A stretch of DNA of 64,000 bases, from contig CM071600.1 in NCBI GenBank assembly GCA_036435485.1, positions 51,581,546 through 51,645,545 on the forward strand, given 5' to 3'. Source of the DNA: Saposhnikovia divaricata. Lineage: Eukaryota > Streptophyta > Magnoliopsida > Apiales > Apiaceae. Shown here piece by piece: positions 1 to 11,690 of the stretch; within the stretch, counting starts at the first letter, position 1, and every line of letters starts with the position of its first letter. The position numbers were made by a program, and so were the translations under genes. The notes below the pieces were generated by a model. The model did no database searches. It saw only the letters and a list, made by a program, of their open reading frames with translations, and was not told where the DNA came from.

Positions 1-128
1 GCTATTATAATTTAGCCATACATTGTTGAATAGGCACATTTACATAATTCACCGAGTCTTCGTGGGAACGATCCCTATTTATCCATATTACTTTTGACTG
101 CGTATACTTGCGTAGAAAATTGTGAACA
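1..128. mobile_element. terminal part of a Gypsy-type LTR inserted in a Copia element
   Basis: On the complementary strand this stretch starts TGTTCACAATTTTCTACGC and runs into a GATCGTTCCCACGAAG-like block. That is the same kind of LTR end as the one seen at 24229 (TGTTAGCAC..ACGCAAGCG, then GTTCGTTCCCACAGAG). The Copia reading frame begins directly at 129, so this looks like an LTR element inserted into Copia pol, with most of it outside the window. The matching target duplication cannot be checked here. Confidence 0.45.
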
Positions 129-1651
129 ACGTTTGAGGAAGCTTCTGAAGAAAGAAAATGGAATAAAGCCATGGATGAAGAAATTGGCGCAATAAAGAAG
201 AATGATACTTGGAAGCTTACAAGTCTTCCAGAAGGACACAAAGCTATTGGTGTCAAATGGGTCTATAAGGCTAAGACAAATAAAGAAGGCAAAGTGGAAA
301 AACACAAGGCGAGGTTGGTGGCTAAAGGCTACAAGCAGAGACATGGCATTGACTATGATGAGGTATTCGCTCCAGTTGCAAGAATTGATACCATAAGACT
401 TCTTACAGCAATTACAGCTTAGAACCAGTGGAAGATCTATCAGATGGATGTGAAGTCAGCATTCCTGAATGGTTATCTTGAAGAAGAAGTCTACATCGAG
501 CAGCCTCCCGGATATGTTCAGAAAGGCCAGGAAAATAAAGTCTACAGACTAAAGAAAGCATTGTACGGGTTGAAGCAAGCCCCGAGAGCATGGAACACAA
601 GGGTTGATGAATACTTTCAGAAGATGGTTTTGTGAAGAGTCCATACGAGCATGCACTCTACACCAAAACAAATTCAGGGGAAGATATTATGATCGTGTGC
701 TTATACGTGGATGACATGATCTTTACCGGAAACAACCCTGGTATGTTTGATGATTTTAAGAAAGTCATGACTAACGAATTTGAGATGACTGATATTGGTC
801 AAATGTCATACTTTCTTGGAGCCGAGGTGAAGCAAAGCAAAGATGGGATTTTTATGTCTCAGAAAAAATATGCCGAGCAGATTTTAAGCAAGTTCAGAAT
901 GGAAGAATGCAAGCCGGTGAGCACGCCAGCAGAAACGAGCATAAAGCTCAGAAATGATTCAACGAGAGAGTCGGTAAATCCGACATTGTTCAAAAGTTTG
1001 GTTGGAAGTCTGAGGTACCTAACTTTCACTCGCCCGGATATTATGTATGCAGTTGGACTGGTTAGTAGGTACATGGAGAAGCCGATGCAAGATCACTTCA
1101 TGGCAGCTAAAAGAATTTTGAGGTACATTAAAGGTACACTTGATCATGGTCTATTTTACACGCATTCTCAAGATTCAAAATTAGTTGGCTACTCAGACAG
1201 TGATTATGGTGGAGATTTGAATGACGGGAAAAGCACTTCAGGATATGCTTTTCATATTGGTTCAGCGATATTTTCATGGTCATCAAAGAAGCAACAGATA
1301 GTTGCTCTCTCAACATGTGAGGCGGAGTATATGGCAGCAACAGCGTGCGCATGTCAAGCTATGTGGCTAGGCTACATACTGAGCGAGTTAAAACTTGCAA
1401 AGGAAGATCCGGTTACTATATATGTGGATAATAAATCTGCTATCTCACTTGCGAAAAATCCAGTTTCACACAGTCGGAGCAAGCACATAAATATAAAATA
1501 TCATTTTATTCGAGAACAGGTGAACGACAAAATTGTGGAATTGGTGCACTGCAGGACGGAAGAAAATTTAGCAGATATTTTCACGAAGTCGTTGAAGCCG
1601 GAGTTATTTCACAAAATGAAGATGAAGCTCGGAATGCAAAGTCGAGTTTGA
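129..1651 (+). pseudogene. Copia pol fragment: reverse transcriptase and RNase H, broken
   Basis: The translation reads FEEASEERKWNKAMDEEIGA, then the RT landmarks DVKSAFLNG, YGLKQAPRAW and YVDDM, then RNase H with the STCEAEY block, and it ends at a TGA at 1649-1651. This is the second half of a Ty1/Copia polyprotein; protease and integrase lie beyond the insertion at 128. Two lesions are visible: an in-frame TAG at 419-421, where the family has a sense codon just before the QMDVKSAF block, and a frameshift near 634 (GFVKSPYEHA is split between frames). The piece runs straight into a polypurine tract and LTR. It is a dead element; assignment to Copia is firm. Confidence 0.93.
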
Positions 1652-1658
1652 GGGGGAG
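1650..1658 (+). other. polypurine tract of the Copia element
   Basis: GAGGGGGAG lies immediately before the TG that opens the 3' LTR and overlaps the pol stop codon. This is the plus-strand priming site position in Copia elements. Confidence 0.8.
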
Positions 1659-2049
1659 TGTTGTAATTCAAACTCTCTCAAAGTCAAAAAAAGAAGCATG
1701 TATGTGAAATGAAGAAAAAAAACAACAGCTGGGTTTGTAAAAGTCATCCTTCAAATAAGGTGGTTTCATCCTTCAAATAAGGTGGCTATAGCTTAGGTAA
1801 GGGATGATGTTATTGTGTGATTTATAGCCTATAAATAGCAGCCCCAGCTAGTATTTGTAACACACCAAGTAAGAGAAACAGAGTAGTAGTTGAGAGAAAA
1901 AAAGAAAGGAGCTGTAGCTCGTTTGAGAGAAAGAAGGCAGCAGCCTTGTGTTTATGTTTGTTAAAAGAAATCAAGCTGTAAGCTTGTTATCTTATGTTGT
2001 AAAAGTTCTGTGTTTGTTTTATTACATAATCTCTATTCTCTCCTACACA
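1659..2049 (+). mobile_element. 3' LTR of the Copia element
   Basis: It begins TGTTGTAATTC directly after the polypurine tract and ends CTCCTACACA, giving TG..CA ends and about 390 bp. A TATAAATAGCAG box at about 1831 would fit the LTR promoter. The 5' LTR is not in the window, so the right boundary rests on the CA end alone. Confidence 0.75.
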
Positions 2050-2307
2050 GTTATATATACATTCAAGTAGGTGCTTTGGAATTTAAAGTTTCTGGTGTGT
2101 AACCCCATCTACGTTTCCAACAATCCAAACGACTAAACCAAACTAAACATTCCGAGTATATCCCACTTAGATGTACGGTTTGGCCTTTGGGATGACTATA
2201 CCAGTTCTCAATCCCCCTTGACATCTGTAAGGGAAGAACTATACCCTCTTTATCTAGCAAAAAGGAGAAAAAAAAAACTCTTTCCCTCTTTACATCTCTA
2301 AGGAAAA
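2050..2307. other. no recognised feature
   Basis: Sequence between the Copia LTR and the next LTR relic. Short open frames are present but none shows family motifs or splice structure. I see nothing assignable. Confidence 0.5.
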
Positions 2308-2312
2308 GCCAT

Positions 2313-3038
2313 TGTCAAAATATGAGCAATGCGGAAGTAATAAACGGAACTAGTAGAGAGGAGAGAAAAACATGATAGTAATATTAGAACTACATTGTAT
2401 TGATTGTGTTTTATTACATGAGAGCATAAGCTCTTATATAGGAAGTAAAACTTGGTTGGTGGCCAACCTTGGTTGGTAGCCAACCATGGTGGACTTGGTT
2501 ATATTTAACACGCCCCCTCACTCGAAATCCCATCTTCGGATGAAATACCTATCTAGGGATTGAAGAGTGGACACTAGTAGCCCTTGAGCTTAATCTGAGC
2601 GTCCAACTATACCCATTTTAGGATCGACCGATCTTGAGTTTATTGAGTCTTTTGGGATACCAGGACTCGAACTTGCGACTACACGGTATATTTTAGGCCA
2701 TGTCAAAAAAATACATAAGGTGCTGATGAATGCAAGATATAGCAGTGAACTGTGTTGTCTAAAATACAACTACTTCTGCTGCTTTGATTTGTGGCAGTGA
2801 ACTGTGTGTACATCTGTTATATACACTACTTCTGCTGCTTCGTCGGAATAACGCACTCTGAACTATTTAATTTGCAGCATCGTAAAAAATTGGAGAGATA
2901 CCGTAATATCAACAACCACTTGAATACTACACAATTAAATCTATAACCGGGTCAAACTGGGCAGAAAATTCTGCTGGAAACAGAATCTGCATAAATAATC
3001 ATGGTGGCCAACCATGGTGGACTTGGTTATATTTAACA
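2313..3038 (-). mobile_element. short LTR-element relic with one full and one truncated terminal repeat
   Basis: A block ending CCATGGTGGACTTGGTTA..TTTAACA occurs at about 2484-2510 and again at about 3012-3038. The left copy extends back to TGTCAAAATATGAG at 2313, giving an LTR of about 198 bp with TG..CA ends. On the minus strand a purine-rich GAGTGAGGGGGCG precedes the left copy (2511-2523), as a polypurine tract would. The 5-mers GCCAT (2308-2312) and GACAT (3039-3043) could be an imperfect target duplication. The internal part shows no protein motifs. Probably a small non-autonomous Copia-like element with most of one LTR deleted. Confidence 0.5.
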
Positions 3039-3043
3039 GACAT

Positions 3044-3454
3044 TTTGAGCAAGGTGATAGATCACTAATCACAGGGCCCAGGCATGCGAATCATTAGACA
3101 GATAAGAGAGTAACAAACAAGGTGTCGTTTTTTCTTTCAAAATGTCTCACGGTAATTCTTTCTACTTCTATAAGTACATTTACAGACAAGAGGCTCAACT
3201 TGAATCAAACTTTGATTCTGATTTAGCTTCTTCTGGGAAATGGACTATCCCTTCCAAATTACAAAATTTCAAATTTCCAATAAAATAAATAATTTTAGCA
3301 TGCACATTTCATAATTAACTTCAGTCTAATGTTCAATATGTACAGCTGTTGACACAAAAATGTGTTTCTGTAGGACATATAATCCTCAAATCCAAGAAAG
3401 AGAAGCTTTGGTATCCTGAACGTCCTACCCCTACATTCCAAATTTAATATTCAG
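3044..3454 (-). other. probable 3' UTR and downstream region of the LPP gene
   Basis: About 410 bases between the relic and the LPP stop codon at 3455-3457. No reading frame with family motifs. The 3' UTR end is not defined. Confidence 0.4.
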
Positions 3455-5490
3455 TTACACTTCTTCGTCTCTTGAAGAGGATGCACTTTCTTCCAGCATA
3501 ATGAAATAGGCATGAGGAGCCCAACCTGCATTTTGACATAAAAGGAAACAATGTAGATTATTCAGAGAGATGAAAATTACATGATGCAAAAACTTCAGAT
3601 TTTATAGCAGTACTTCCACTTCTGCGTAAATATGAATATCGTCTATTTTCCAACCATAAAAATGCATCGGAAGCTTTCCTACAACTTATTATCATCCTAC
3701 AAATGTAGCTAAGAATAAAGGCAGTGGGTGTGTATGACTCGCTAGATTTTGGAACTTACAATTCATTGAATGGGGGAGTGGGAAGAGAAGCAAGTAGCAA
3801 ATTGTAGAAACTATTATACCTGCAAAAAATAATAATAATAATGATAATTACACAAAATAGCATCAGTGGTTCTCGGCAAGATAGGTGTAAGCGACTTTCA
3901 TTGCATATTTTTGTATGATATATATATTACTGTAAATCCTTTCAATGAACACTGAACAGCAAACCTAGAAGTGCACCACTAAAAACATCTGTCCAGTGGT
4001 GCCAGTAGTCATCAACACGAGACACCCCAACTAGTGCAGCAAGAAGATATGGAAGTAACACAATGCAGAGTTTTGCAGCATGACCCCTACGATCAAATGC
4101 TCTAATTTTACCACTCAAATACAAACCAAGGAAACCAAGACCTGCAAAAGACCCTGAAACATAAAATTTTCTACTGTCAATATGACCATTTACATTATGT
4201 TTGATTAATTTAACGAAACAGAGATATTCATTAGCTTAATTTCCCACATACTTGAAACGTCCAAGTAAATGCAAACAACGTATCTATTTAGCTTGATAGA
4301 CCTACTTACATGAAGAGTGTCCACTCGGGAAGCTTTTATATCCTTCTTTTATAATTTTAGAATCACCGTTACAGAGAACATCTCCATTCTCTTTAAAAGC
4401 CTGGATATGACAAACAGAACCAAGTCAGAGAAAAATAGTCAAGCAGCCCACACAATATATTTAGTGAAACTAGCTGAAACTTGAACGCAACATCTGTTAG
4501 AAGTCGGCCATTCTACATAAAATCAGGACACACCATTAATCCTTCTGGAAAACACCTGAAGAAAAAATTTGGGCGTGGACGACCAACAGCATCTTTAATT
4601 GTATCTGTGATAACTCCAGTTACCAGACCAGAGTACAACACACCTGCACTTGCGAAAGTAACATTCAGAAACAGTATGTCAAGGTACATATATCTGCATA
4701 ATCTAACCTCTTGTAGTAAAGCTTCTGTTGATAATTCATATATAGGCCATTCAGTTAAGGACATCCAAGAATACAAAGTGGGTACCTATTCTTTAGACAT
4801 TGACATGATAAAACTACACAAGACTCAAATTGCACCACTCACCCAAAACAGCATAATGTAGATCATGCGGATCTCTTCGTATATAGTAATATAGGAGAAA
4901 CAGCAAGATAGGGAACAGATAAGCATATAACTGTCACAAAGAAAACAATTGATTAGGTAAAAATGTCAGTTCTATAGAGCAGTGATCCATACCCATTGTT
5001 GATGTAGGACTTATTGCTAGTTAAAATTTTCTATATCCGTCCATCATCTGCGTGAAAAGTCTCAGTTTCACAGATGATGCACGTTTCAGCTAGCACAGCA
5101 TAATTTAAAAAATATGAGCATCCACTATATATTTTGAAAGGCTGGCTGGTATAGGTCCGGACCACCAACTCTGGATATGAATAACTACCCTCTATTGTAT
5201 ACAAAATTTTGTCATTAAAAACTATTATTCAATTTCAAGGAATTATAACAAGAATGATAATAGTGAGACGGGGAACGTACTGGCACAGACCACATAGGTA
5301 TAGTGTCATGATGGTAAGGATATTTAATGTCTGGAGTTAGCATTTCCTCTGAGAGATAGCGATGAAAAGGTTCTATTAGATTTAAAAGCCCATCAATCAA
5401 TCCTAGGAGTAGAAGAGTCAGCCAGTCTAGCCTGTGCCTTCTGAACAGCTTGAGAACATGGGAGTTGGCTCCAAACTGACTGTCTGACAT
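3455..5490 (-). CDS. LPP: lipid phosphate phosphatase (PAP2 superfamily), 7 coding exons
   Basis: Hydrolyses lipid monophosphates (phosphatidate, diacylglycerol pyrophosphate and relatives) at membranes. Coding exons from start to stop: 5281-5490, 4843-4930, 4534-4643, 4310-4400, 3953-4153, 3760-3819, 3455-3525. They join in phase with GT-AG introns to 276 residues. The three PAP2 motifs are intact: K116..R123-P124 within KDAVGRPRP, PSGH at 161-164, and SRVDDYWHHWTD at 211-222. Several hydrophobic segments fit a six-pass membrane enzyme. The start is the ATG at 5488-5490, placed before the conserved DWL..IEPFHR block. An AG acceptor near 5531 implies a further 5' UTR exon upstream. The C-terminal tail is shorter than in Arabidopsis LPP2, and residue Cys replaces the usual Gly at the last splice (NCWAPHAYF). 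Confidence 0.93.
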
Positions 5491-5531
5491 GTTCAGCAAT
5501 ATACCTTCACAAGTGAAAAATTCAGCAAACT

Positions 5532-7250
5532 GAAAATGAGAAGAATTTTGAACATATATTTGCAACAGGTTATTATGTGTCATACTCCAATCTAGCGAAT
5601 ACAACATTCTTTTGCAACTAATATTCCTAGCTATTTCACAATATGTACAACTAATTGTTGAAATATAGCATAAGATCCATTCGGGACCTTCCTCTAATAC
5701 CTTAAGGTTTTAGATGGACTGGTTCTCCACATGGTATCAGAGCTCTGGTTTGGCGGCAAGTTCGACTGCATAAGATCCATTTGGGGTCTTCCTCTAATAC
5801 CTTAAGGTTTTAGATGGACTGGTTCTCCACACTAATGATTTAACAACAGACCAGATTACGTGTAAACTTATAGTTTAATCAAACTAGTTGCGCAAGTCTT
5901 CACTCAAACAGTCCCTTGTTATTTTTATTTCTCTGTTTAAGCACAATGCTCTGACCACAAATCCTCAAATCTATTTCTAGCAATCTGCAATGTTCCTAGA
6001 AACTGTAGCTGATTCTACAACTCTCTGTACATGTTCCTTCAAAAGGGTAAAATCTGACTGTCACATAAAATGGAGGTCAGAATCATGTGTGAAGACCAAA
6101 TTTAGTACTTCTCATACATCTAATAATAATTATATTGCAGCCATCTAGAGTCGTTATTAGGCCTCTCTTTGAAAAATTAAGCCTAGTTCTTGTACTGGAC
6201 TCTGTTACTACAGTTTCTAGACAATTATCTGAATCTTGCATGTTGTACTAATATAGTAGCTCCTGGCAATTGGGAGTTTATGTGCATCTGCTTTGTTGAC
6301 AACAAATTGGGAAAATATGCATCAATTATAATAAGCCGTTCTCCTTATAATACCTTCAAATTTTAGGATACAGAGACTTGCCATGACATCTATGCCCCAA
6401 ACTGGCTTTTGAGCGAGACTGGGGGCCAACCCGAAATCTTAACGGAAATGAAACTAAAAACCAAAGTATTAACAACAATTATGTTAAAAGAACCCAGAAT
6501 ATATACCAATGTGAACATTAACCAATCAAATCATCATTTAGCCGAGCTCTTGGAAAATAATAAATTGCATGAAAATCATGCATGAAAGGTGTCGTCTCCT
6601 AACTGAAGATAAATTTAACATATCACATTATATCTATTTAAGAAATTTTTGAATGTAGAAATACAATTTTATATATCTTAATCACACAACAAATAAGAGA
6701 TGGTACCTTTAGGAGTAGAACTCATAGGATTGCCCTTCAAGAATCCTGGTAATTTCAATATTGAAAAACGGGGATGGATTTCAAGAGAAACATTTGAAAG
6801 AAAAAATAATATATTTATTTTTAGAAAAGATGTACAAATATTACAACACAAAATAGTGTATATCAATATATTGACGTCCCAAAATACCACATAAGCGATC
6901 ACAGAAAAATTAAAAAGAGAAATTCAGTATCTACGTAATTTGAGGGGAGGTAAGTATTTGCTTGATATATCTAAGTGTGTGTGAATAATAGAATGAGACA
7001 CATGGCTTTGGTTCAGATAATCAAATGAGAACCATTACAAAACTTAGCTGAAAATCGGTTTTCGCATTGAAACAGGAAAATTTTCTCCTAGCAGAAACTA
7101 TATTGTTATGTAGTTGTGACTTGTGAGGCTGTCCTCAGGTGTAGCCAAGGACTAACGAAATGTACCCTGCATTATGATTATATCCCCCTATATATAAGTT
7201 TTTAACCCCTTCACATTTCTATTTGAATCTTCTTTCACGAGTTCTGATAT
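5532..7250. promoter_or_regulatory. shared upstream region between LPP and FAH copy 1
   Basis: The two start codons (5490 minus, 7592 plus) are about 2.1 kb apart and diverge, so both promoters must lie here or in leader introns. One minus-strand stretch at about 6710-6800 ends in a good donor (AAAG then GTACCA) and could be an LPP leader exon. Spliced to the acceptor near 5531 it meets a stop, so it does not extend the protein. No core promoter element can be fixed with confidence. Confidence 0.4.
5656..5831 (+). mobile_element. TRIM-like miniature LTR retroelement, 176 bp
   Basis: A 76-bp terminal repeat starts TGTTGAAATATAG, ends TCTCCACA at 5731, and is followed by TGGTATCAGAGC (5732-5743), the primer-binding site complementary to initiator Met tRNA. 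A second, 5'-shortened copy of the repeat ends at 5831. The 5-mer CTAAT flanks both sides (5651-5655 and 5832-5836). No coding capacity and no polypurine tract remain. It lies just upstream of the first LPP coding exon, probably in a 5' UTR intron. Confidence 0.75.
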
Positions 7251-7591
7251 TTACCAGCCAGAGACTTTTCGTAATATATCAGAGCCCGTGAATGTGAATC
7301 AACCATCCAAGTTTCTGGATTAGTTTCCATCACCGTCCTCTCCAGGTATATATAAATGCACCTAATTCCATAAAATTGTGAATATTACTTATTTATGCGT
7401 CTGTGATGCACACATATTTTATCTTAGGTTTCCACATGGTGAAAGATTAATGGCGTTATGTCGCCATAGATTTAGATAATGCACGAGAACATAGATATAT
7501 GTTGTGTGCCTACGAAATTTTCATGTTTTTTTGCTTTATGACATATCTGTGTTAACTTTGAAATTTGTATGGTAGTTTAGGAGGCTCCAAG

Positions 7592-9171
7592 ATGGCCGCA
7601 AAGGGTATCACTGTGGATTTGAACAAGCCCCTTGTTTTCCAGGTCTGAAAAATAATACATTTCCTAGTCTACAAAAAATGCCAACAACGTTTGTTTTGAT
7701 TTTTAGTTAATTTGATACATAAACAGGTCGGTCAGCTTGGAGATGATTATGAAGAGTGGATCAACAAGCCTATTCTTAGGAAGGAAGGCCCTCGATTTTT
7801 TGCTAATCCCTTTCTGGAGGTATATTAGCTAATTAATCATAATGCAAATTAGAAGATAATACTTAGATGTGCTAGATTATATATTCATGCACTCATCTGA
7901 ATTCAGTGCACTTAGCGGAAACATTTTTTCGGTAGTGGTTGATTTGAGTACTCATACACACGTCTCCGCGGAGTAGTATTCACTAGGCTACAATGCTAAA
8001 ACACTGTTTTTAGACATTGTTTATACCATCTATTTCGGGTTATATGCTTAGGCATTTGTTGTTCTGGAAACAGTTCTTGACTCGTACAGCATGGTGGGTT
8101 GTTCCTCTCGTCTGGCTTCCTGTTGCAACATGGTTTGTTTTGGGATCTGTTAACATGGGACTCACTCCTACTGAATTAGCAGCCACGTTTTTAACTGGCT
8201 TCTTTGGGTGGACATTGATGGAATACACCTTGCACCGCTTCTTTTTCCATAGAAAGCTGAAGGGCTATTGGTTAGTGTGTTTCCTTGACACTTATATCTT
8301 CTGTATTTATCTTCATCCCACATTACTCAACTGCTATTAATTGTACAGGGGAAACACATTCCATTATCTTCTTCATGGATGCCATCACAAGCACCCTATG
8401 GACAGTCTTCGACTTGTTTTTCCTCCTGCTGGAACCGCTATTTTAGCTTCATTAGTAAGTTCTCATCTAACTACTATTGTTTTCTCTAATACAAAGGGAA
8501 AGGACGAGGACTGAACTTGAATTCTTTTCAACATTGGAGATAAGTGCCTTTACTACTAGGATCTCCTTAATCCTCATCCACATCCTGTTTTTCATTCGTC
8601 AAAATCAGATTGCATATGTAGAAAAGATTTAAAATGCTTATATCATTATTTCACATAAGACATAACACATTGATTGCAAATTGTTGCAAAAACAATGAAG
8701 CAATTTTCTTGACTAATTCTGACCTGCCATGATGTGCTGTTTTAGTTCTGGAACTTGCTGTTTAGACCATTCTCACCACCGCCCTTCGCTCCTGCTTTGT
8801 TCGGGGGCTTCTTGGTTGGATACGTCGCCTACGACTTGACACACTATTATTTGCACCATGGAAAGCCAAAGAAAGGAGTTTCTCACAAACTAAGGGTAAT
8901 TACATAGTGCACATGCATAATCTTCTTCTTTTCACAATGCTAGTAGGAACTTTTACTCTAATCCTTATACTGTCATACACATGCATCCACGGACACTCTT
9001 AAACCATCCACTACACTGTAATGTTAGGGATATAAAATCATGTCTTTTTAACAACCTTTTTGACAGAGAAATCATATGGACCATCACTTCAGAAACCATG
9101 ATTCTGGATACGGAATCACCAGTAACTTTTGGGACAGGGTGTTTGGAACACTTCCTCCAGAGAGATGGTAG
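7592..9171 (+). CDS. FAH1: fatty acid 2-hydroxylase, copy 1 (6 coding exons)
   Basis: Di-iron membrane enzyme that adds a 2-hydroxyl group to the N-acyl chain of (dihydro)ceramides in the ER. Plant forms lack the fused cytochrome b5 domain and use separate b5. Exons 7592-7642, 7727-7819, 8074-8270, 8349-8454, 8746-8895 and 9067-9171 give 233 residues. All histidine clusters are present: HRFFFH (102-107), HYLLHGCHHKH (119-129), HYYLHH (182-187) and HMDHH (202-206). Hydrophobic segments surround them. The ATG starts the conserved VDLNKPLVFQ leader and lies just after an AG acceptor, so a leader exon ends near 7350 (..CTCTCCAG then GTATAT). The copy diverges from the usual form in places: DDYEEWINKPIL, ARGH-poor loop 72-80, RRNHMDHH for KYHLNHH, and a short C-terminus. 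The symbol is for this window only. Confidence 0.95.
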
Positions 9172-9839
9172 ATGATTTTATTGGAGATCAACAACATGTA
9201 GAGATTCTACTGTGGTATATGGATTGCCCTTCGCTCTTCATCAGATAATTTTCACCATACGTACAATCTCTGCATCGAATTTTTCCTTGTTCAAATCATC
9301 TCCGGTTCCTTATGATTAGCAGTGTGTTGTTTCTTAACAGAAACCAGTGTAGACAAAATTTTCTCTAGCTGTTTCATTATGTGAAATATATAGAAAATTG
9401 ATAAATTCCGCCATGTCTTCCAACTTTTTTTGAGGTCAGAATGAACTTTCCAATGCAGATTAAACAAACTATTTGTGTTACTAACATGTGTAAATGACTA
9501 ACACCTTACTCGAGTTTTAAAAATAATGGAGAGTAAATGAAAGATAAGTAAAATATTTTTATTTTCATTTGTACTTTCGAATTTTTAATAGGAACAAAAA
9601 TAGATTAATGTAATTTTAACTTACTTTCGTATCAAAAATTTTACTCCAGAATTGGAATAAAAATAATTTAATCTCTCATCATCTATTTTCTTCAATTTTG
9701 AAAACTCGGGAGTAGGACGTAACAGATGAAATGATCAAAATATGTTTTACATATAATAAGGATCAGTCAGTAGAATCAGTTTACATTTGCTTTTTACATG
9801 GAGATCGATCAAGAATTATGATTAAAATATTTGAAGTTG
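9172..9839. other. 3' UTR of FAH copy 1 and AT-rich spacer
   Basis: The first couple of hundred bases probably hold the 3' UTR. Further on the sequence becomes AT-rich. No reading frame with motifs was seen. Confidence 0.4.
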
Positions 9840-10078
9840 TGGGTGTAATAGTGTATTTTATTGTTAAACTAAGTGAAGTAGTGGATGTAATAGTAATTTT
9901 ATTTTAAAATATGTGAAGTAGTGGATGTAATAGTATAAATTATTGAAAAAGTTCAGTGAAGTAATAGATGTAATAATGTATTTTATTGTTAAAAGTTATT
10001 ATTTTTAGTAATGTAAAGAATTAGTGGGACGTCCCAAAAAGGAAAGTATAAATAAAAGAAAGTGAAAGAGGGAATATG
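9840..10078. mobile_element. decayed Stowaway-like MITE with internal repeats
   Basis: The block GGGACGTCCCAAAAAGGAAAG (10025 on), followed by GTGAAAGAGGGAATA, closely matches the right half of the Stowaway element at 32610-32651. Upstream, the motif GTGAAGTAGTGGATGTAATAG recurs three to four times with about 50-bp spacing. The left terminus is not recognisable. Confidence 0.5.
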
Positions 10079-10387
10079 TCGCAGTAAAGAAAATAAGATA
10101 CGCACTTGTTTTTAAAAATTAAAAATAAAGAAAACACATAATATCGATGTCGAAAACTACTCAGCTCCTGTGTACAATGGATTAAAGGTTCAATTCTCCC
10201 CTTTTTGTATTTTATACCACCCTTATTCATTTGCATAAAAATAATAATATAATAAGATGAGTGCAATGAAATAATTCACCTCAAACTTTTTTGAGAATAA
10301 ATATTCATTTATAAAACATATATAACTTATAAGTATATTTATTAAAAAATTAATAATAACTTAATAAAATTAAGATATGGACTATGG
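10079..10387. other. AT-rich spacer, nothing recognised
   Basis: AT-rich sequence with no family motifs and no long coding frame. It ends with the 8-base duplication of the hAT element at 10380-10387. Confidence 0.4.
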
Positions 10388-11172
10388 TAGGGGTGTACAG
10401 ACTATTCGCTCAACCGCAACCGAACCGCAAACCACTCGCAACCGCACCGCATTTTGCGGATAATCGCGAAATGCGGATTGGTTGCGGATTGAATTTTTAA
10501 GAACCGCATATTTGCGGGTTGGTTGCGGATTTGAATATTGAAAAATCGCAAAATCGCATCTGCAACCGCAAACCGCACATATATATTTATAATAATTTAT
10601 ATTTTTAAAAATATATTTTATATTATATAAATTAATAAATTATACACATAAGACATAGAAGTTTCTTTTCCGGGGGTGGATATACATTTTCTGGGAGTTG
10701 ATATATGGAGTTGATATATGGATATACCCTGGCCATTTACCAAATATATTTACCTAGCCCATTTACTCGAACCCAATTCAATATCTAACCTACAAATTGC
10801 ATAGTTATGTCTAATCAATTATGTTTATTCTGTTGCACTAGACATAACTACACCAGGAATTATTGATGATGAGTTGCTATTGTACTGATGGGCTATATTT
10901 ATTTGCTTGCAGCCTTACACCAAAAAATTCTGTGATATTGTACTGATTCTTTTTTTTATACCGACTTTTAATTGTATTTTAATTTTTATTAAATTAAGCG
11001 TAGGTGGTTAATCGCTAACCGAACCGCATCAACCGCGGTTAATCGCAACCGCATCATGCGGTTAACCGCAACCGCATTTGCGGTTGTGGTTGGAAATTTC
11101 CAAAACCGCCAAAATCAAAAAACCGCATCAACCGCCAAAAATCGAACCGTAACCGAACCGCGTACACCCCTA
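10388..11172. mobile_element. non-autonomous hAT element, 785 bp
   Basis: The terminal inverted repeats are TAGGGGTGTAC (10388-10398) and GTACACCCCTA (11162-11172). Perfect 8-bp target duplications GACTATGG lie at 10380-10387 and 11173-11180. The subterminal zones are filled with CAACCGCAACCG and AAACCGCA type repeats in opposite orientation at the two ends, typical of hAT transposase-binding regions. No transposase reading frame is present. Termini and duplication are both read directly from the sequence. Confidence 0.93.
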
Positions 11173-11180
11173 GACTATGG

Positions 11181-11389
11181 ATTATGAACATAAACGTTGG
11201 TTTTGGAGGAACATATTTTAATATTTATATTTATGTATTTATTAAAAAAGGTAAGATCATTGTTTAACACTTTCTATATGTTCTTTCTCAATTTTCTTAT
11301 TCAAAATATTGATTTGTAAATTGCATAAAATTTGTGTATTTGTAAACATATAACAAATTAATAATTAGTAAATCAATTTGACTTACAAA
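11181..11389. other. AT-rich spacer, nothing recognised
   Basis: No family motif, repeat boundary or coding frame seen. Confidence 0.4.
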
Positions 11390-11690
11390 TAGACCTAGCA
11401 ATTTGGGTCTGGATCCGAAGACTCGATCCGAATTTATTGGAACCGAGATCTGATTTTATATTCGAATTAAATTAATCGAATTTAATCGAATCTGAAACAA
11501 TCCGATCCGAACCGAAATCCGATCAGATATAGTCAAATCCGATTATTGTCCGAAAACCGATCTCATCCGATCCGAAAATTACCCGAACCGAATATCTAAC
11601 CGATAATAATCCGAAATACTTGATCCGATGATGATCCGAAACCGATCAAATTCGAAAAAAATATTGTCCGAACAGAATATGAATGAAAGT
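11390..11690. repeat. ATCCGAA-rich subterminal region of a hAT-like MITE
   Basis: It starts TAGACCTAGCAATTTGGGTC and is packed with CCGATCCGAA variants. The right terminus of the related block at 33075-33325, read on the minus strand, starts TAGACGTGACAAATCGG, so both appear to be the same family. I found no matching second terminus or target duplication here. Confidence 0.5.

Noticed and set aside
4481..4861. 126-codon plus-strand frame
   Set aside because: Antisense over LPP exons; no start context or homology.
6678..6902. extra N-terminal exon for LPP
   Set aside because: It ends in a good donor, but spliced to the next acceptor it meets a stop before the conserved start; at most a leader exon.
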